Assembly (NCBI RefSeq): GCF_004295645.1
Contig: NZ_CP034752.1
Coordinates: forward strand, 124,001-188,000
Direction: 5' to 3'
Source of the DNA: Limnobaculum zhutongyuii
Lineage (GTDB): Bacteria; Pseudomonadota; Gammaproteobacteria; Enterobacterales; Enterobacteriaceae
Length of the DNA stretch: 64,000 nucleotides
Shown: piece after piece, positions 42,786 through 52,314 of the stretch
Layout of the letters: each line of letters begins with the position of its first letter
Position numbering within the stretch: the stretch's first letter is position 1
Translations under genes and position numbers: made by a program
Notes under the pieces: generated by a model
Told to the model about the DNA's origin: nothing
The model's database searches: none
Seen by the model: the letters and a program-made list of their open reading frames with translations, nothing else

Positions 42786-43685
42786 ATGTCACATCTATCC
42801 CATGTCCGTGGGCCAAAGAGAATTAAACCGATAGTTGCTTATGCGCAGCTGCTTTGGGCCAGGGCCAATGAAGATCGCCTGCAAATGATGGCAGGTAATT
42901 TAGCCTATGTTTCCCTGTTGTCTCTGGTACCGCTGATTACTGTGGTGTTTTCTCTGTTTGCCCTGTTTCCGATGTTTGCTGAAGTGAGTATTCAGCTTAA
43001 AGCCTTTGTATTTAATAACTTTGTTCCTGCAGCCAGTGAGACGATTCAGGCTTATCTGGAACGGTTTGTGGCTAACTCCAATAAAATGACGGCAATTGGT
43101 ATCTGTGGGTTAATTGTTACCTCACTGCTATTGATTGGCTCGGTAGATACGGCACTTAATGCGATTTGGCACAGCGAGCGCCAGCGGCCAATGATCTACT
43201 CTTTTGCTGTGTACTGGATGGTTCTCACGCTCGGGCCTTTAATGGCTGGGGCCAGTATGGCGATCAGCTCCTACTTCCTTTCCCTGAGCTGGTTCCATGA
43301 CGGTGATATGGGCAGCATCGTCGATCGAATATTACGTATTTTTCCGCTAATCCTCTCTTTTGTTTCATTCTGGATACTGTACTGCATTGTGCCAACGGAA
43401 CGGGTTCCCACCAGAGATGCCGCCATTGGTGCACTGGTAGCCGCATTACTGTTTGAACTGGGGAAGAAAGGGTTTGGTATGTATGTCACCATGTTCCCCG
43501 CCTACCAGTTGATCTATGGTGTGCTGGCAGTGATTCCGATTTTATTTGTTTGGGTATACCTTAGTTGGTGTATTGTACTTTTTGGTGCAGAAGTGACGGT
43601 TACGCTAGGGGTATACCGCAAGCTGCGTGAAGATTATGAAGCCAATAACAACACTAACAATGATTCAGGAACAACAGAGCAATGA
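42786..43685 (+). CDS. yihY: YihY/BrkB-family inner-membrane protein
   Basis: Membrane protein of 299 residues with six predicted helices, of the UPF0761/YihY (once called RNase BN or BrkB) family. Conserved signatures: AGNLAYVSLLSLVPLITVVFSLFALFP, LYCIVPTERVPTRDA, GALVAALLFELGKKGF and IPILFVWVYLSWCIVLFGAEVT. The C-terminal tail is rich in Asn and polar. Its stop overlaps the dtd start by 4 bases (ATGA). Function is not settled. Confidence 0.94.
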   Translation: MSHLSHVRGPKRIKPIVAYAQLLWARANEDRLQMMAGNLAYVSLLSLVPLITVVFSLFALFPMFAEVSIQLKAFVFNNFVPAASETIQAYLERFVANSNKMTAIGICGLIVTSLLLIGSVDTALNAIWHSERQRPMIYSFAVYWMVLTLGPLMAGASMAISSYFLSLSWFHDGDMGSIVDRILRIFPLILSFVSFWILYCIVPTERVPTRDAAIGALVAALLFELGKKGFGMYVTMFPAYQLIYGVLAVIPILFVWVYLSWCIVLFGAEVTVTLGVYRKLREDYEANNNTNNDSGTTEQ

Positions 43686-44116
43686 TTGCATTAATTCAAC
43701 GGGTAACGCGTGCTGATGTGGTGGTCGGCGGTGAGATGGTTGGCGCAATAAATAAAGGGTTACTGATATTGCTGGGCGTAGAAAAAGACGATACCAATGA
43801 AAAAGCGGAGCGCCTGTGCGAGCGGGTATTAGGTTATCGTATTTTCAGTGACGATCAGGGCAAAATGAACCTTAACGTACAACAGGCTGGTGGTAGCGTG
43901 CTGGTAGTTTCTCAGTTTACGCTGGTGGCTGATACCCAAAAAGGCATGCGCCCCAGTTTCTCTCGTGGAGCGACTCCGCAGGATGCTGAACGGCTATATA
44001 ACTACTTCTCAGACTGTTGTCGCCGAATTATCACTACCGAAACCGGTATTTTCGCCGCAGATATGCAGGTATCGTTAGTGAATGATGGGCCAGTCACTTT
44101 CAGCCTTCAGGTTTAG
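43682..44116 (+). CDS. dtd: D-aminoacyl-tRNA deacylase
   Basis: Proofreading enzyme that removes D-amino acids (and Gly) from tRNA; 144 residues. Dimeric beta-barrel with QRVTRADV, the active-site SQFTLVADTQKGMRPSF, and the cross-subunit Gly-cisPro in NDGPVTFSL. Translationally coupled to yihY through the ATGA overlap, as in E. coli. Confidence 0.97.
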   Translation: MIALIQRVTRADVVVGGEMVGAINKGLLILLGVEKDDTNEKAERLCERVLGYRIFSDDQGKMNLNVQQAGGSVLVVSQFTLVADTQKGMRPSFSRGATPQDAERLYNYFSDCCRRIITTETGIFAADMQVSLVNDGPVTFSLQV

Positions 44117-44180
44117 CATCAGCCGTTGTTGATGAAATAAAGCATTTCACTATAAAACAGATAAAACTAAGAGAGCTTTT

Positions 44181-45089
44181 ATGTACCACCTGCGAGTACC
44201 GTTAACGGAACAGGAATTAAATGACTACTATCAGTTTCGCTGGGAGATGCTGCGGAAACCGTTGAATCAACCCGTCGGCTCTGAAAAAGATGGCTACGAC
44301 ATGATAGCCCACCATCAGATGGTGGTTGATACTCAGGGTCAAGTAGTTGCCGTTGGCCGTTTATATATTAATGCCGATAATGAAGGCTCTATTCGCTTTC
44401 TGGCCGTGGCAGCCAATGTCCGCGGTAAAGGGTTAGGTACCCTGATTGCCATGACTCTGGAGTCTATTGCGCGTCAGGAAGGGGTAAAACGGATCGTTTG
44501 TAGCGCCCGGGAAGAGACAGTGACCTTCTTTGATAAGCTGGGATTTACTAATCAGGGGGAGATAACCACTCCGCAAACCACGCCAGTCCGCCATTTTCTG
44601 ATGAGAAAACCTATTGCAACGCTGGATGATATTCTTCATCGCCCGGACTGGTGTGCCCAATTGCAAAACGCCTGGTATCAGAATATTCCCCTGAGTGAAA
44701 AAATGGGGGTTCGTATCAGCCAGTATACCGGGCAGCGTTTTATCACCACCATGCCGGAAGGGGTGAACACCAATCCTCACCATACAATTTTTGCCGGTAG
44801 CCAGTTCTCTTTAGCCACGTTAACCGGCTGGGGATTAATCTGGTTGCTGTTACAGGAACGCCAATTAGGTGGCTCTATTGTGCTGGTGGATGCCCATATT
44901 CGCTATCAGAAACCGGTCGTTGGTCGGCCAACGGCAGTAGCCAGTCTGGATTCAATGAAAGGGGATCTGGACCGACTGGCTCGCGGTCGTAAAGCCAGGG
45001 TTCAGCTAGAGGTAACGGTTTCAGGTGAACAAGAGGTAGGTTGTGTGTTTGAAGGAACCTATATGGTATTGCCGGAAGGGCATGAATAA
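44181..45089 (+). CDS. fabY: FabY (YiiD): GNAT domain plus thioesterase domain
   Basis: Two-domain protein of 302 residues: an N-terminal GNAT acetyltransferase (about 1-145; RFLAVAANVRGKGLGTLIAMTLE is the acetyl-CoA loop) and a C-terminal hotdog-like YiiD_C thioesterase domain (GQRFITTMPEGVNTNPHHTIFAGSQFSLATLTGWGLIW). In E. coli this gene can support initiation of fatty-acid synthesis when FabH is missing. It is a little shorter than the 329 residues of E. coli. Ribosome site AAGAGAG; a separate hairpin (CATCA/TGATG) lies in the 64-bp gap after dtd. Confidence 0.92.
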   Translation: MYHLRVPLTEQELNDYYQFRWEMLRKPLNQPVGSEKDGYDMIAHHQMVVDTQGQVVAVGRLYINADNEGSIRFLAVAANVRGKGLGTLIAMTLESIARQEGVKRIVCSAREETVTFFDKLGFTNQGEITTPQTTPVRHFLMRKPIATLDDILHRPDWCAQLQNAWYQNIPLSEKMGVRISQYTGQRFITTMPEGVNTNPHHTIFAGSQFSLATLTGWGLIWLLLQERQLGGSIVLVDAHIRYQKPVVGRPTAVASLDSMKGDLDRLARGRKARVQLEVTVSGEQEVGCVFEGTYMVLPEGHE

Positions 45090-45104
45090 ATCAGGATTTA
45101 TATC

Positions 45105-45146
45105 AAAACACCGTAATTCAGCCGAAAGCTGAATTACGGTGTTTTT
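45105..45146. terminator. Bidirectional terminator between fabY and yicH
   Basis: An 18-bp stem from AAAACACCG (45105) to CGGTGTTTT (45145), loop CGAAA, with a T-run on the plus strand and an A-run before it for the convergent gene. Confidence 0.92.
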
Positions 45147-45163
45147 GTGAAAATGGTTGGGAA

Positions 45164-46948
45164 TCACCCAAACGGTGAGGCTTCCGGGGCATCCTGCTCA
45201 GGTACTGGCGTTACTGGAGGGTCAATAATTGGCGCTGGCGTTATAGCCTGAGGTTCTTCGGGAATATCCTTCTGCCCCACCGGGTATTGTGTTAGCTGCT
45301 GCCCGGTATCATTCGTTATTTTCAGACTGCCTTTCAGCTCAGGTTTGTCACTCTGCTTATCAATCAAATCCCCCTTGAGCTGTAGGGCAATAGTGCCATT
45401 GCCCTGTAACGGGATCGCTTGCCATCCCCAGCTTTGCAGAATATCAACCGGCACCGAACGGCCATTGAGGGTCAGGTTTAATGTTCTTTCTGGCTGCTGG
45501 CCCAACGTGGCGTTTGCCTCGATTAATCCATCTTTAGTGAAAGCACTTACATCACTGATAGTAATGGTTTCTGGCGTAGCGTTAAGGGTGAAAGATGGGT
45601 GACGCAGGTCGATCTTATTTAGCGTGGCATCGGAGGCATTAAAACTTAGCGTACCTCCCCATAGTCCTACCTGACGATTTTTCACCAGATACAGGTTACT
45701 GCCGTTACTGTCGATAGAGGTGAACTGGAACGGGAAGTCAGGGGTAATATCAATCAGGATATTGCGGTTTGCCGCCAGTTTAGTGACGTGCAACTCACGC
45801 AACCATTCAGGCTGAACCTGTTTTAACTGGCTCAGCCACTCTTTAGGTAGGGTATAAAGTAATGCGGTAAACGCCACGTCATCCAACGTCAGGGTTTGCG
45901 TGTCCCGCTGCCAGTTACCGGTCGCTCGCACTAAACCATCCTGCCAGCGGCTATTGAACTGCTTTATTTTGACACTGTTATTTTCCAGCTCGAGGCTAAG
46001 TACCGGACTGACCAGATGGTTATCGTTATAGATCATGTCAGAAGCGTTCAGCAACGCACTGCCGGATGTCGCCTGCCAGCGGCCTTTAATAAATTCCAGG
46101 TCTTTCATCGACAGCGTGAAATCACTGAATGCCCATTCAGGTCCCTGAATATTGGTATTAATCAGGTCTAAACGGTTCAGACTAATATCGGTATTACTGA
46201 TACGTTGATTAAGCTGATCCAGTAATTGATCTAACTCGAGAGGGCTCTGATACTTCACTTCGCTAAGGCGCAGGCTCTCTATTTGCCATTTGCCATCGGC
46301 GGTGCGTTTACCGTTTCCTGTGAGCTGCCCGTTGGCTAAATCAGCGCCAACATTGTTAAACAGAATCTGACGATCTTTTACTTCACCCTGAACCAGAACT
46401 TTATGGGTATCAATACCGTTAACGACTAGCGTATCGGCGCTAAACTCAAAGCGATTATCTTTTTCTGGCAAAAAGTTATTGGTTAATGTCCAGGGAATAA
46501 TACCGCCGTTGACCTTCTCCCCTTGCAGGCTGAGTTCCGGACCATCAACATTTAACGTCATGTTTCTTAGCTGGAAGCGATCGCTGCCAGGTGCAAGCTC
46601 GATGGCGTTTTTAGCGGATAAATTAAGGGTGCCATCTTCCAGTTCCAGCGCTGAAAAGTACATTGGTGTTTGCCAAAATGATGAAGTCAGTTCCAGCGTG
46701 ACTTTTTTTGCTTTTAGCAGTGGTGACTGTTTTTGTTGGCTGAATTCAACGTCATTGAGCACTAACTGATAGGGAGAGGTAATACTGTAATCCAGATGGT
46801 CCAGTGAGAGTTGGTAAGGGGTATTGTCGGTGACCCACTGGCTAACCCATCTGGCGGCATAAGAGGTTTGGGCAATAAAATAGACAGCAATTGCCAGCAC
46901 CAGAATCAGGGCCAGTAGGGTATACAGTGATTTCCGAATAAATCTCAT
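45164..46948 (-). CDS. yicH: AsmA-family protein YicH
   Basis: AsmA-like envelope protein of 594 residues: an N-terminal membrane anchor (YTLLALILVLAIAVYFIAQTSYAARWV) and a long periplasmic beta-rich domain. AsmA-family members are thought to form bridge-like lipid carriers between the membranes; TamB and YhdP are known cases, and YicH itself is little studied. The order QRISNTDISLNRLDLINTNIQG, SRWQDGLVRATGNWQRD and RSVPVDILQSWGWQ matches E. coli YicH. The C-terminal tail is Pro/Glu-rich (EEPQAITPAPI). Start at 46948 aligns with the family; an in-frame ATG ten residues earlier is less likely. Confidence 0.9.
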   Translation of the reverse strand: MRFIRKSLYTLLALILVLAIAVYFIAQTSYAARWVSQWVTDNTPYQLSLDHLDYSITSPYQLVLNDVEFSQQKQSPLLKAKKVTLELTSSFWQTPMYFSALELEDGTLNLSAKNAIELAPGSDRFQLRNMTLNVDGPELSLQGEKVNGGIIPWTLTNNFLPEKDNRFEFSADTLVVNGIDTHKVLVQGEVKDRQILFNNVGADLANGQLTGNGKRTADGKWQIESLRLSEVKYQSPLELDQLLDQLNQRISNTDISLNRLDLINTNIQGPEWAFSDFTLSMKDLEFIKGRWQATSGSALLNASDMIYNDNHLVSPVLSLELENNSVKIKQFNSRWQDGLVRATGNWQRDTQTLTLDDVAFTALLYTLPKEWLSQLKQVQPEWLRELHVTKLAANRNILIDITPDFPFQFTSIDSNGSNLYLVKNRQVGLWGGTLSFNASDATLNKIDLRHPSFTLNATPETITISDVSAFTKDGLIEANATLGQQPERTLNLTLNGRSVPVDILQSWGWQAIPLQGNGTIALQLKGDLIDKQSDKPELKGSLKITNDTGQQLTQYPVGQKDIPEEPQAITPAPIIDPPVTPVPEQDAPEASPFG

Positions 46949-47070
46949 GGTCTGAATCCGTATGACAAAATTAAGCAAGGTCTCTTTATGCCGTATTTAC
47001 TCTACAATCTCAATGAAAATAGTCAGAAATATACGTTAAGGCATATTATGAATCATGCGGCTAAATAAGC

Positions 47071-47096
47071 AAAAAGCCCACCGTAAAGGTGGGCTT
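47071..47096 (-). terminator. Terminator of xanP
   Basis: On the minus strand AAGCCCACC/GGTGGGCTT (around 47076-47096) followed by TTTTT. It is 21 bp after the xanP stop. Confidence 0.88.
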
Positions 47097-47116
47097 GGTA
47101 CAACATATTCTGTCGA

Positions 47117-48526
47117 TTATTTCTCGTGAGGGAATACCAGATTCAGCACAATCGCAGTAATACCACCGGCAGCGATACCGGAAGATAACAGCGTTTTTAA
47201 CCACTCAGGGGCAAACTGCAGAATCTGCGGCTGTTGAGAAACGCCAAGGCCAACGGCCAGAGAGAGCGCCATAATCATAATGGCCCGACGGTTCAACGTT
47301 TCACGGGAGACAATACGTACTCCGGAAGCCGCAATGGTACCAAACATCACAATGGTGGCTCCACCTAACACTGGCTCCGGAATGCTTAATACAAAGCTAC
47401 TGACAATAGGGAACAGACCCAACAACACCAGCATCAGGGAAACCACATAACCCACATATCGGCTGGCAACCCCGGTCAACTGAATCACGCCGTTGTTCTG
47501 GCCAAAGCAAGAGTTAGGGAAGGTGTTAAACACCGCTGACAGCATGGAGTTCAGACCATTCGCCAATACACCACCTTTCAGGCGCTTCATATACACAGGA
47601 CCTGCCACCGGCTGCTCTGAAACATCAGAGGTTGCGGTAATATCGCCAATGGTTTCCAGTGAGGTGATCATAAATACCAGCATCAGAGGAATAAGCAGCG
47701 TCCAGTCAATGCCAAGGCCATAGTAAAGCGGCGTTGGCACCATAATCACTTCGCTCTCTACATTGGCACGCTCTGGCAGCATACCCATAGCCCAGGCCAA
47801 CAGATAACCAATCGCCATCGCGATGACCAGAGAAGAAACGCGCAGATAAGGATTACGCTGGCGGTTAAGTAAAATAATCGTGGCTAATACCACACCCGCC
47901 AGCAACAGATTACTGGGTGAGCCAAAAGTATTATTGGTTTCTGACATGGCGCTGTAGCCACCGCCAATAGAGATTAAACCAACCTGAATCAGCGACAGAC
48001 CAATAATCATCACCACAATACCGGAAACCAGCGGCGTAATGACTCGTTGAGCCAGATGCAAAACGCGCGACAGGAAAATCTCGGTACAGGAGGCCAGCAT
48101 CAGCGTGCCAAACAGGGTCGCCATCATGGTAGGAACATCAGCTCCCCCATTTTTCAGCGCGGTTCCACCCATAATCAATGGCGCAACGAAGTTAAAGCTG
48201 GTGCCCTGAATGGATAATAAGCCAGAACCCACCGGACCCCAGGTGCGAATTTGCAATAACGATGCTAAACCTGAAGCAAACAGCGACATGCTGATAATGT
48301 GTTGAGTATCTTGTGCCGGCAGACCAAGCGCCTGACAAATCAACATAGCGGGAGTGATAACAGCAACGAACATCGCCAACAGGTGCTGAAGTGCGGCAAA
48401 CAGCGTTTGCGGTAGCGGTGGGCGATCTTCGAGATGATAAATCAGTTCACTATTGGAAGCAGGTGCTGGCGTACTGGTTTTTTCGGCATTACTGACAGCA
48501 TCGTGTGCGGGATGTAGGCTGGTCAT
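47117..48526 (-). CDS. xanP: Xanthine permease XanP (YicE)
   Basis: Proton-coupled xanthine uptake transporter of the NCS2/NAT family, 469 residues, 12-14 membrane helices. Signatures: ITPAMLICQALG, the QGTSFNFVAPL motif, the functional Glu in TSLETIGDITATSDVS, and NAT motif QNNGVIQLTGVASR. It follows E. coli XanP closely from SELIYHLEDRPPLPQTLF on; the first 38 residues are variable. The start at 48526 is chosen over 48565. A PurR-like box is 60 bp upstream. Confidence 0.96.
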   Translation of the reverse strand: MTSLHPAHDAVSNAEKTSTPAPASNSELIYHLEDRPPLPQTLFAALQHLLAMFVAVITPAMLICQALGLPAQDTQHIISMSLFASGLASLLQIRTWGPVGSGLLSIQGTSFNFVAPLIMGGTALKNGGADVPTMMATLFGTLMLASCTEIFLSRVLHLAQRVITPLVSGIVVMIIGLSLIQVGLISIGGGYSAMSETNNTFGSPSNLLLAGVVLATIILLNRQRNPYLRVSSLVIAMAIGYLLAWAMGMLPERANVESEVIMVPTPLYYGLGIDWTLLIPLMLVFMITSLETIGDITATSDVSEQPVAGPVYMKRLKGGVLANGLNSMLSAVFNTFPNSCFGQNNGVIQLTGVASRYVGYVVSLMLVLLGLFPIVSSFVLSIPEPVLGGATIVMFGTIAASGVRIVSRETLNRRAIMIMALSLAVGLGVSQQPQILQFAPEWLKTLLSSGIAAGGITAIVLNLVFPHEK

Positions 48527-48585
48527 GATAAAAGTGAAGAACCTCTGAAGCTGCAAAGAGCGCATTTTAATGATTTTAAAATTTA

Positions 48586-48601
48586 TCGCAACCGTTTGCG
48601 T
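48586..48601. promoter_or_regulatory. PurR-like box upstream of xanP
   Basis: TCGCAACCGTTTGCGT fits the PurR consensus (AnGCAAnCGTTTnCnT) at all but the first base. It is 60 bp before the xanP start, so purine repression of the transporter is likely. The site also faces the nadX promoter on the other side. Confidence 0.7.
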
Positions 48602-48720
48602 TATCGTTTGCTTGTGATTGTTTATTCAAACTGTCATCTTGATTACCTACAACAGATTAAAAGGCAGGTATAGTGCAGCCTGTACAGCACCTTAAGTATT
48701 GGAGCAAAGCGAGTTTCCCC

Positions 48721-49518
48721 ATGAAAAAAATAATGATGATTGGTTTTGGTGCCATGGCTCATGAAGTTATGGCCCGTTTGCCTCAGGGCGTGAGCGTGGG
48801 TTGGATTGTGGCTCGCCCCCATCACCATCAGGCCATATCACAGCTATGTGATGGTCAATCAATACCATTAGCGCATCCTGATGAGTGCCAGGGACAACCA
48901 GACTTGGTGTTGGAGTGTGCCAGCCAGAAAGCAGTAAATGAATATGGCGAGTCAGTGTTGAATAAGGGGTGGAAGCTGGCGCTAATTTCTACCGGTGCAC
49001 TGGCCGATGCCGGGCTATTTTACCGACTGCGTCAGGCCGCTCTTCAGGCTAATGGTGAGTTGATTATCTTATCCGGTGCCGTTGCCGGTATGGATGGCTT
49101 GTCTGCTGCGCGTGAAGGTGGATTGGATAACGTAACCTATATTTCCCGCAAAAGTCCCGCCAGTTGGCGTGGAAGCCCGGCAGAGCAGCGGGTTGATTTG
49201 GATAATGTCTCTCAGGCAACGGTATTTTTTGAAGGGAGTGCTCGCGAGGCTGCCAGCTCTTTTCCGGCGAATGCTAATGTGGCCGCCACCATTGCGTTAA
49301 TGGGTATCGGTATGGATAAAACTCGGGTGCAAATGATTGTCGATCCCCATACCCAAAAGAATACTCATAAAATTCATGTCGCAGGGCGTTTTGGTGAATT
49401 TGATATTGAGTTGAATGGTCAGCCTCTGGCGACAAATCCAAAAACCTCTACACTGGCGGCATTAAGTGCGGTACAGATTTGTCGACGTTTAGTCAGCGAT
49501 GGTCTGGCTGATGAGTAA
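48721..49518 (+). CDS. nadX: L-aspartate dehydrogenase NadX
   Basis: NAD(P)-dependent dehydrogenase that turns L-aspartate into iminoaspartate, an alternative to NadB at the start of NAD synthesis, or used in aspartate catabolism; 265 residues. The nucleotide motif is MMIGFGAMAHEVM; LECASQKAVNEYG, LSGAVAGMDGLSAAREGGLDNVTY and the active-site His in TQKNTHKIHVAGRFGEFD are typical. The start at 48721 (MKKIMMIGFG) is chosen by the Rossmann start; the ORF is open 16 codons earlier. It sits where E. coli has gltS, between xanP and recG, and its stop abuts that of recG with no gap. Confidence 0.88.
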   Translation: MKKIMMIGFGAMAHEVMARLPQGVSVGWIVARPHHHQAISQLCDGQSIPLAHPDECQGQPDLVLECASQKAVNEYGESVLNKGWKLALISTGALADAGLFYRLRQAALQANGELIILSGAVAGMDGLSAAREGGLDNVTYISRKSPASWRGSPAEQRVDLDNVSQATVFFEGSAREAASSFPANANVAATIALMGIGMDKTRVQMIVDPHTQKNTHKIHVAGRFGEFDIELNGQPLATNPKTSTLAALSAVQICRRLVSDGLADE

Positions 49519-51600
49519 TCAGGCGTGAGTATATCTTGAGCTTTCTGGCAGCCAGCGTTCAATCAGTGCCTGAGCGTGTTGCGGGTGTTTTTGATGGATA
49601 TAGCGGGCGGTGCGTTGTACTTCCGGGATCATACTTTGATCCCGCATCAGGTCAGCTACTTTAAATTCGGTAATACCGGTCTGACGGGTACCTAATAGCT
49701 CACCAGGGCCGCGGATCTCTAAGTCTTTTTGGGCAATAACGAAACCATCATTACTGTCGCGCAGTACCTGAAGGCGCTTCTGTGCAGTTTTACTCAGAGG
49801 GGCTTTATATAGCAGTACACAGTGAGAGGCTATGGCACCACGACCAACGCGACCACGCAACTGGTGAAGCTGAGCCAGGCCTAAACGCTCAGGGTTTTCA
49901 ATGATCATCAGACTGGCGTTTGGTACGTCAACGCCAACTTCAATGACGGTGGTGGCAACCAACAGTTGAACCTCGCCCCGTTTGAAAGCATCCATCATAT
50001 CCTGCTTTTCCTGTGCTTTCATACGGCCATGAACCAGACCAATATTCAACTCCGGCAGGGCTATTTTGAGCTCTTCGGTTGTTGCCTCTGCGGCCTGAGC
50101 CTCCAGCACTTCCGATTCTTCAATCAGAGTACAAACCCAGTAAGCCTGACGGCCTTCTTGCTTACAGGCATCTCGTACCCGGCTGATAATATCTTCCCGT
50201 CGGGAATCAGGGATTGCGACGGTAGTGACCGGTGTACGGCCCGGTGGCAGCTCGTCAATAACGGAGGTGTCCATATCCGCATAGGCCGTCATCGCCAGCG
50301 TGCGGGGAATTGGGGTAGCGGTCATCACCAGTTGATGAGGATGAAAACCTTGCTCTTCACCTTTCTCCCATAGCGCTAATCGCTGATGTACACCAAATCG
50401 GTGTTGTTCATCAATAATGACCAGCACCAGACCGGAGAATTTCACCTGCTCCTGAAAAATTGCGTGAGTACCAACAATCATGGATACTTCACCGGCCGCA
50501 ATCGCCTCCATTTGCTGTTGGCGTGCTTTACCTTTTTGTTTACCGGCTAACCAGCCTACATTAATTCCCAGCGGTTCAAACCACTGGCGGAAATTATTGG
50601 CATGTTGTTCTGCCAGCAATTCGGTTGGGGCCATCAGGGCAACCTGCTTACCATTTTCAATGGCGATCAGCGCTGCCAGTGCCGCAACCAATGTTTTACC
50701 TGAACCGACGTCCCCCTGTACCAGACGCATCATGGGTACCGGTTTTGCCATATCCTGCTCAATATCAGCCACTACCCGGCTTTGTGCTCCGGTAGGTTTA
50801 AACGGCAGAGAAGCCAGCATGTTTGATTTTAGGGTGCCATTGTCAGTTAGCGGCCAGGCGCTATAGCTTTGGGCTCCGGCACGTGCGGCCAGCATACTCA
50901 GATTATGGGCTAGTAATTCTTCCATAATCAGACGGCGTTGGGCCGGATGTCTCCCTTGCTCCAGATCGGTAAGCTGAGTATCCGGTGGAGGGCGATGCAG
51001 TACGCTTAGTGCTTCCGGCAGGCTCATCAGCTTACCGCTCAGTTCTGCAGGTAATAATTCACTGATAGCACAGGTTTCCAGCAGTTTTAATGCCTGATCG
51101 GTTAGCTTACGCAGCGTTGCCTGACGAACACCTTCAGTGGTGGAGTAGACCGGCGTTAGTGTCTCTTCCAACTGGATAGCACCGTAATCGCCCTGAATAC
51201 TGTATTCCGGATGGATTATCTCTGCGTTATGGCTACCGCGTTTCACTTCGCCGTAGGCTTTCACCCGTTTGCCTGCGGACAGGCTATTTTTCATTGCGGC
51301 ATTAAAGTTAAAGAACCGCAGGGTCAGAACTCCCGTGCCATCGGTAATCTGGCAGGTTAGCATCCGACGGCGGCCAAAGGCGATATCACTACGGATCACT
51401 TCTCCTTCCACGGTGACATGTAAGCCGGGCAGTAAGTCACCGATGGGATAGAGTTTAGTACGATCTTCATAGCGAAGAGGAAGATGGAATAGCAGGTCCT
51501 GAATGGTAAACAGGCCAATTTTGGCCAGTTTCGCAGCCTGACTGGCGCCAACCCCCGAAAGGGTATTCAGCGGTATGGCGTCCAACAGGCGGCCTTTCAT
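49519..51600 (-). CDS. recG: ATP-dependent DNA helicase RecG
   Basis: Superfamily 2 helicase that regresses stalled forks and unwinds Holliday junctions and R-loops; 693 residues as in E. coli. Wedge/OB domain at the N-terminus (LLFHLPLRYEDRTKLYPI), Walker A LVQGDVGSGKTLVA, DEQH box VIIDEQHRFGV, motif III MTATPIPRT, motif VI QLRGRVGRG. One bp after trmH in the same direction. Confidence 0.97.
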   Translation of the reverse strand: MKGRLLDAIPLNTLSGVGASQAAKLAKIGLFTIQDLLFHLPLRYEDRTKLYPIGDLLPGLHVTVEGEVIRSDIAFGRRRMLTCQITDGTGVLTLRFFNFNAAMKNSLSAGKRVKAYGEVKRGSHNAEIIHPEYSIQGDYGAIQLEETLTPVYSTTEGVRQATLRKLTDQALKLLETCAISELLPAELSGKLMSLPEALSVLHRPPPDTQLTDLEQGRHPAQRRLIMEELLAHNLSMLAARAGAQSYSAWPLTDNGTLKSNMLASLPFKPTGAQSRVVADIEQDMAKPVPMMRLVQGDVGSGKTLVAALAALIAIENGKQVALMAPTELLAEQHANNFRQWFEPLGINVGWLAGKQKGKARQQQMEAIAAGEVSMIVGTHAIFQEQVKFSGLVLVIIDEQHRFGVHQRLALWEKGEEQGFHPHQLVMTATPIPRTLAMTAYADMDTSVIDELPPGRTPVTTVAIPDSRREDIISRVRDACKQEGRQAYWVCTLIEESEVLEAQAAEATTEELKIALPELNIGLVHGRMKAQEKQDMMDAFKRGEVQLLVATTVIEVGVDVPNASLMIIENPERLGLAQLHQLRGRVGRGAIASHCVLLYKAPLSKTAQKRLQVLRDSNDGFVIAQKDLEIRGPGELLGTRQTGITEFKVADLMRDQSMIPEVQRTARYIHQKHPQHAQALIERWLPESSRYTHA

Positions 51601-51601
51601 C

Positions 51602-52309
51602 TCAGGCCTCTTGCGCTTTAGGTTTCAGCGCTTGCATCGCCGTCCACCAGGCTTCATCGGCAACGATTTCACCGTTGTCATCAATGTGCGGACGCGGTAG
51701 ATTTTTGCGTTTGGCAACGTTAGCCAAGACTGGATAACCACCTTCAAACAGGAAACGCTGTTGTTCATGATAGCTTAAGGGACTGCCTTCCCGCTGATAC
51801 ATACCGGCCGCCTGACGCTGACGTTGTGCTTCATACAAAATCAGGGCAGAGGCTACGGAAACGTTTAGCGACTGAACCATGCCGATCATTGGAATAATTA
51901 TATCGCTATCGGCCAGTGCCAGCGCTTCGGCGGTAATACCGGTTTTTTCCTGCCCCAACAAAATGCAGGTTGGCAGGGTATAGTCGATCTCGCGGAAATC
52001 CACTGCTTTTTCTGACAGATTGGTCGCCAGAATTTGCATTCCCTGCTGCTTCAGATGGCTAACGGCAGAATGAATATCTCGATGGGTTTTGACCTGCACC
52101 CAGCTGTTGCTGCCGGCGGCGCTGGCAACCTGAGTTCTCATGCGTTCATGGGGCCAGACGGCGTGAACTTCATGTACGCCAACGGCATCGGCAGTGCGGA
52201 TGATGGCGGAAACATTATGAGGTTTATGTACCTGCTCCAGACAGACGGTTAAATCAATCTGTCTGGTAGCAAGCATATGGCGGATCCGGGCGTAACGTTC
52301 GGGCGACAT
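51602..52309 (-). CDS. trmH: tRNA (Gm18) 2'-O-methyltransferase TrmH
   Basis: SPOUT methyltransferase that methylates G18 of tRNAs, 235 residues. Motifs: PHNVSAIIRTADAVGVHEVHAV, LLGQEKTGITAEAL and IPMIGMVQSLNVSVASAL, which form the trefoil knot and the SAM site. It follows spoT by 5 bp and precedes recG by 1 bp in one operon, as in E. coli. Confidence 0.97.
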   Translation of the reverse strand: MSPERYARIRHMLATRQIDLTVCLEQVHKPHNVSAIIRTADAVGVHEVHAVWPHERMRTQVASAAGSNSWVQVKTHRDIHSAVSHLKQQGMQILATNLSEKAVDFREIDYTLPTCILLGQEKTGITAEALALADSDIIIPMIGMVQSLNVSVASALILYEAQRQRQAAGMYQREGSPLSYHEQQRFLFEGGYPVLANVAKRKNLPRPHIDDNGEIVADEAWWTAMQALKPKAQEA

Positions 52310-52314
52310 AGCAA

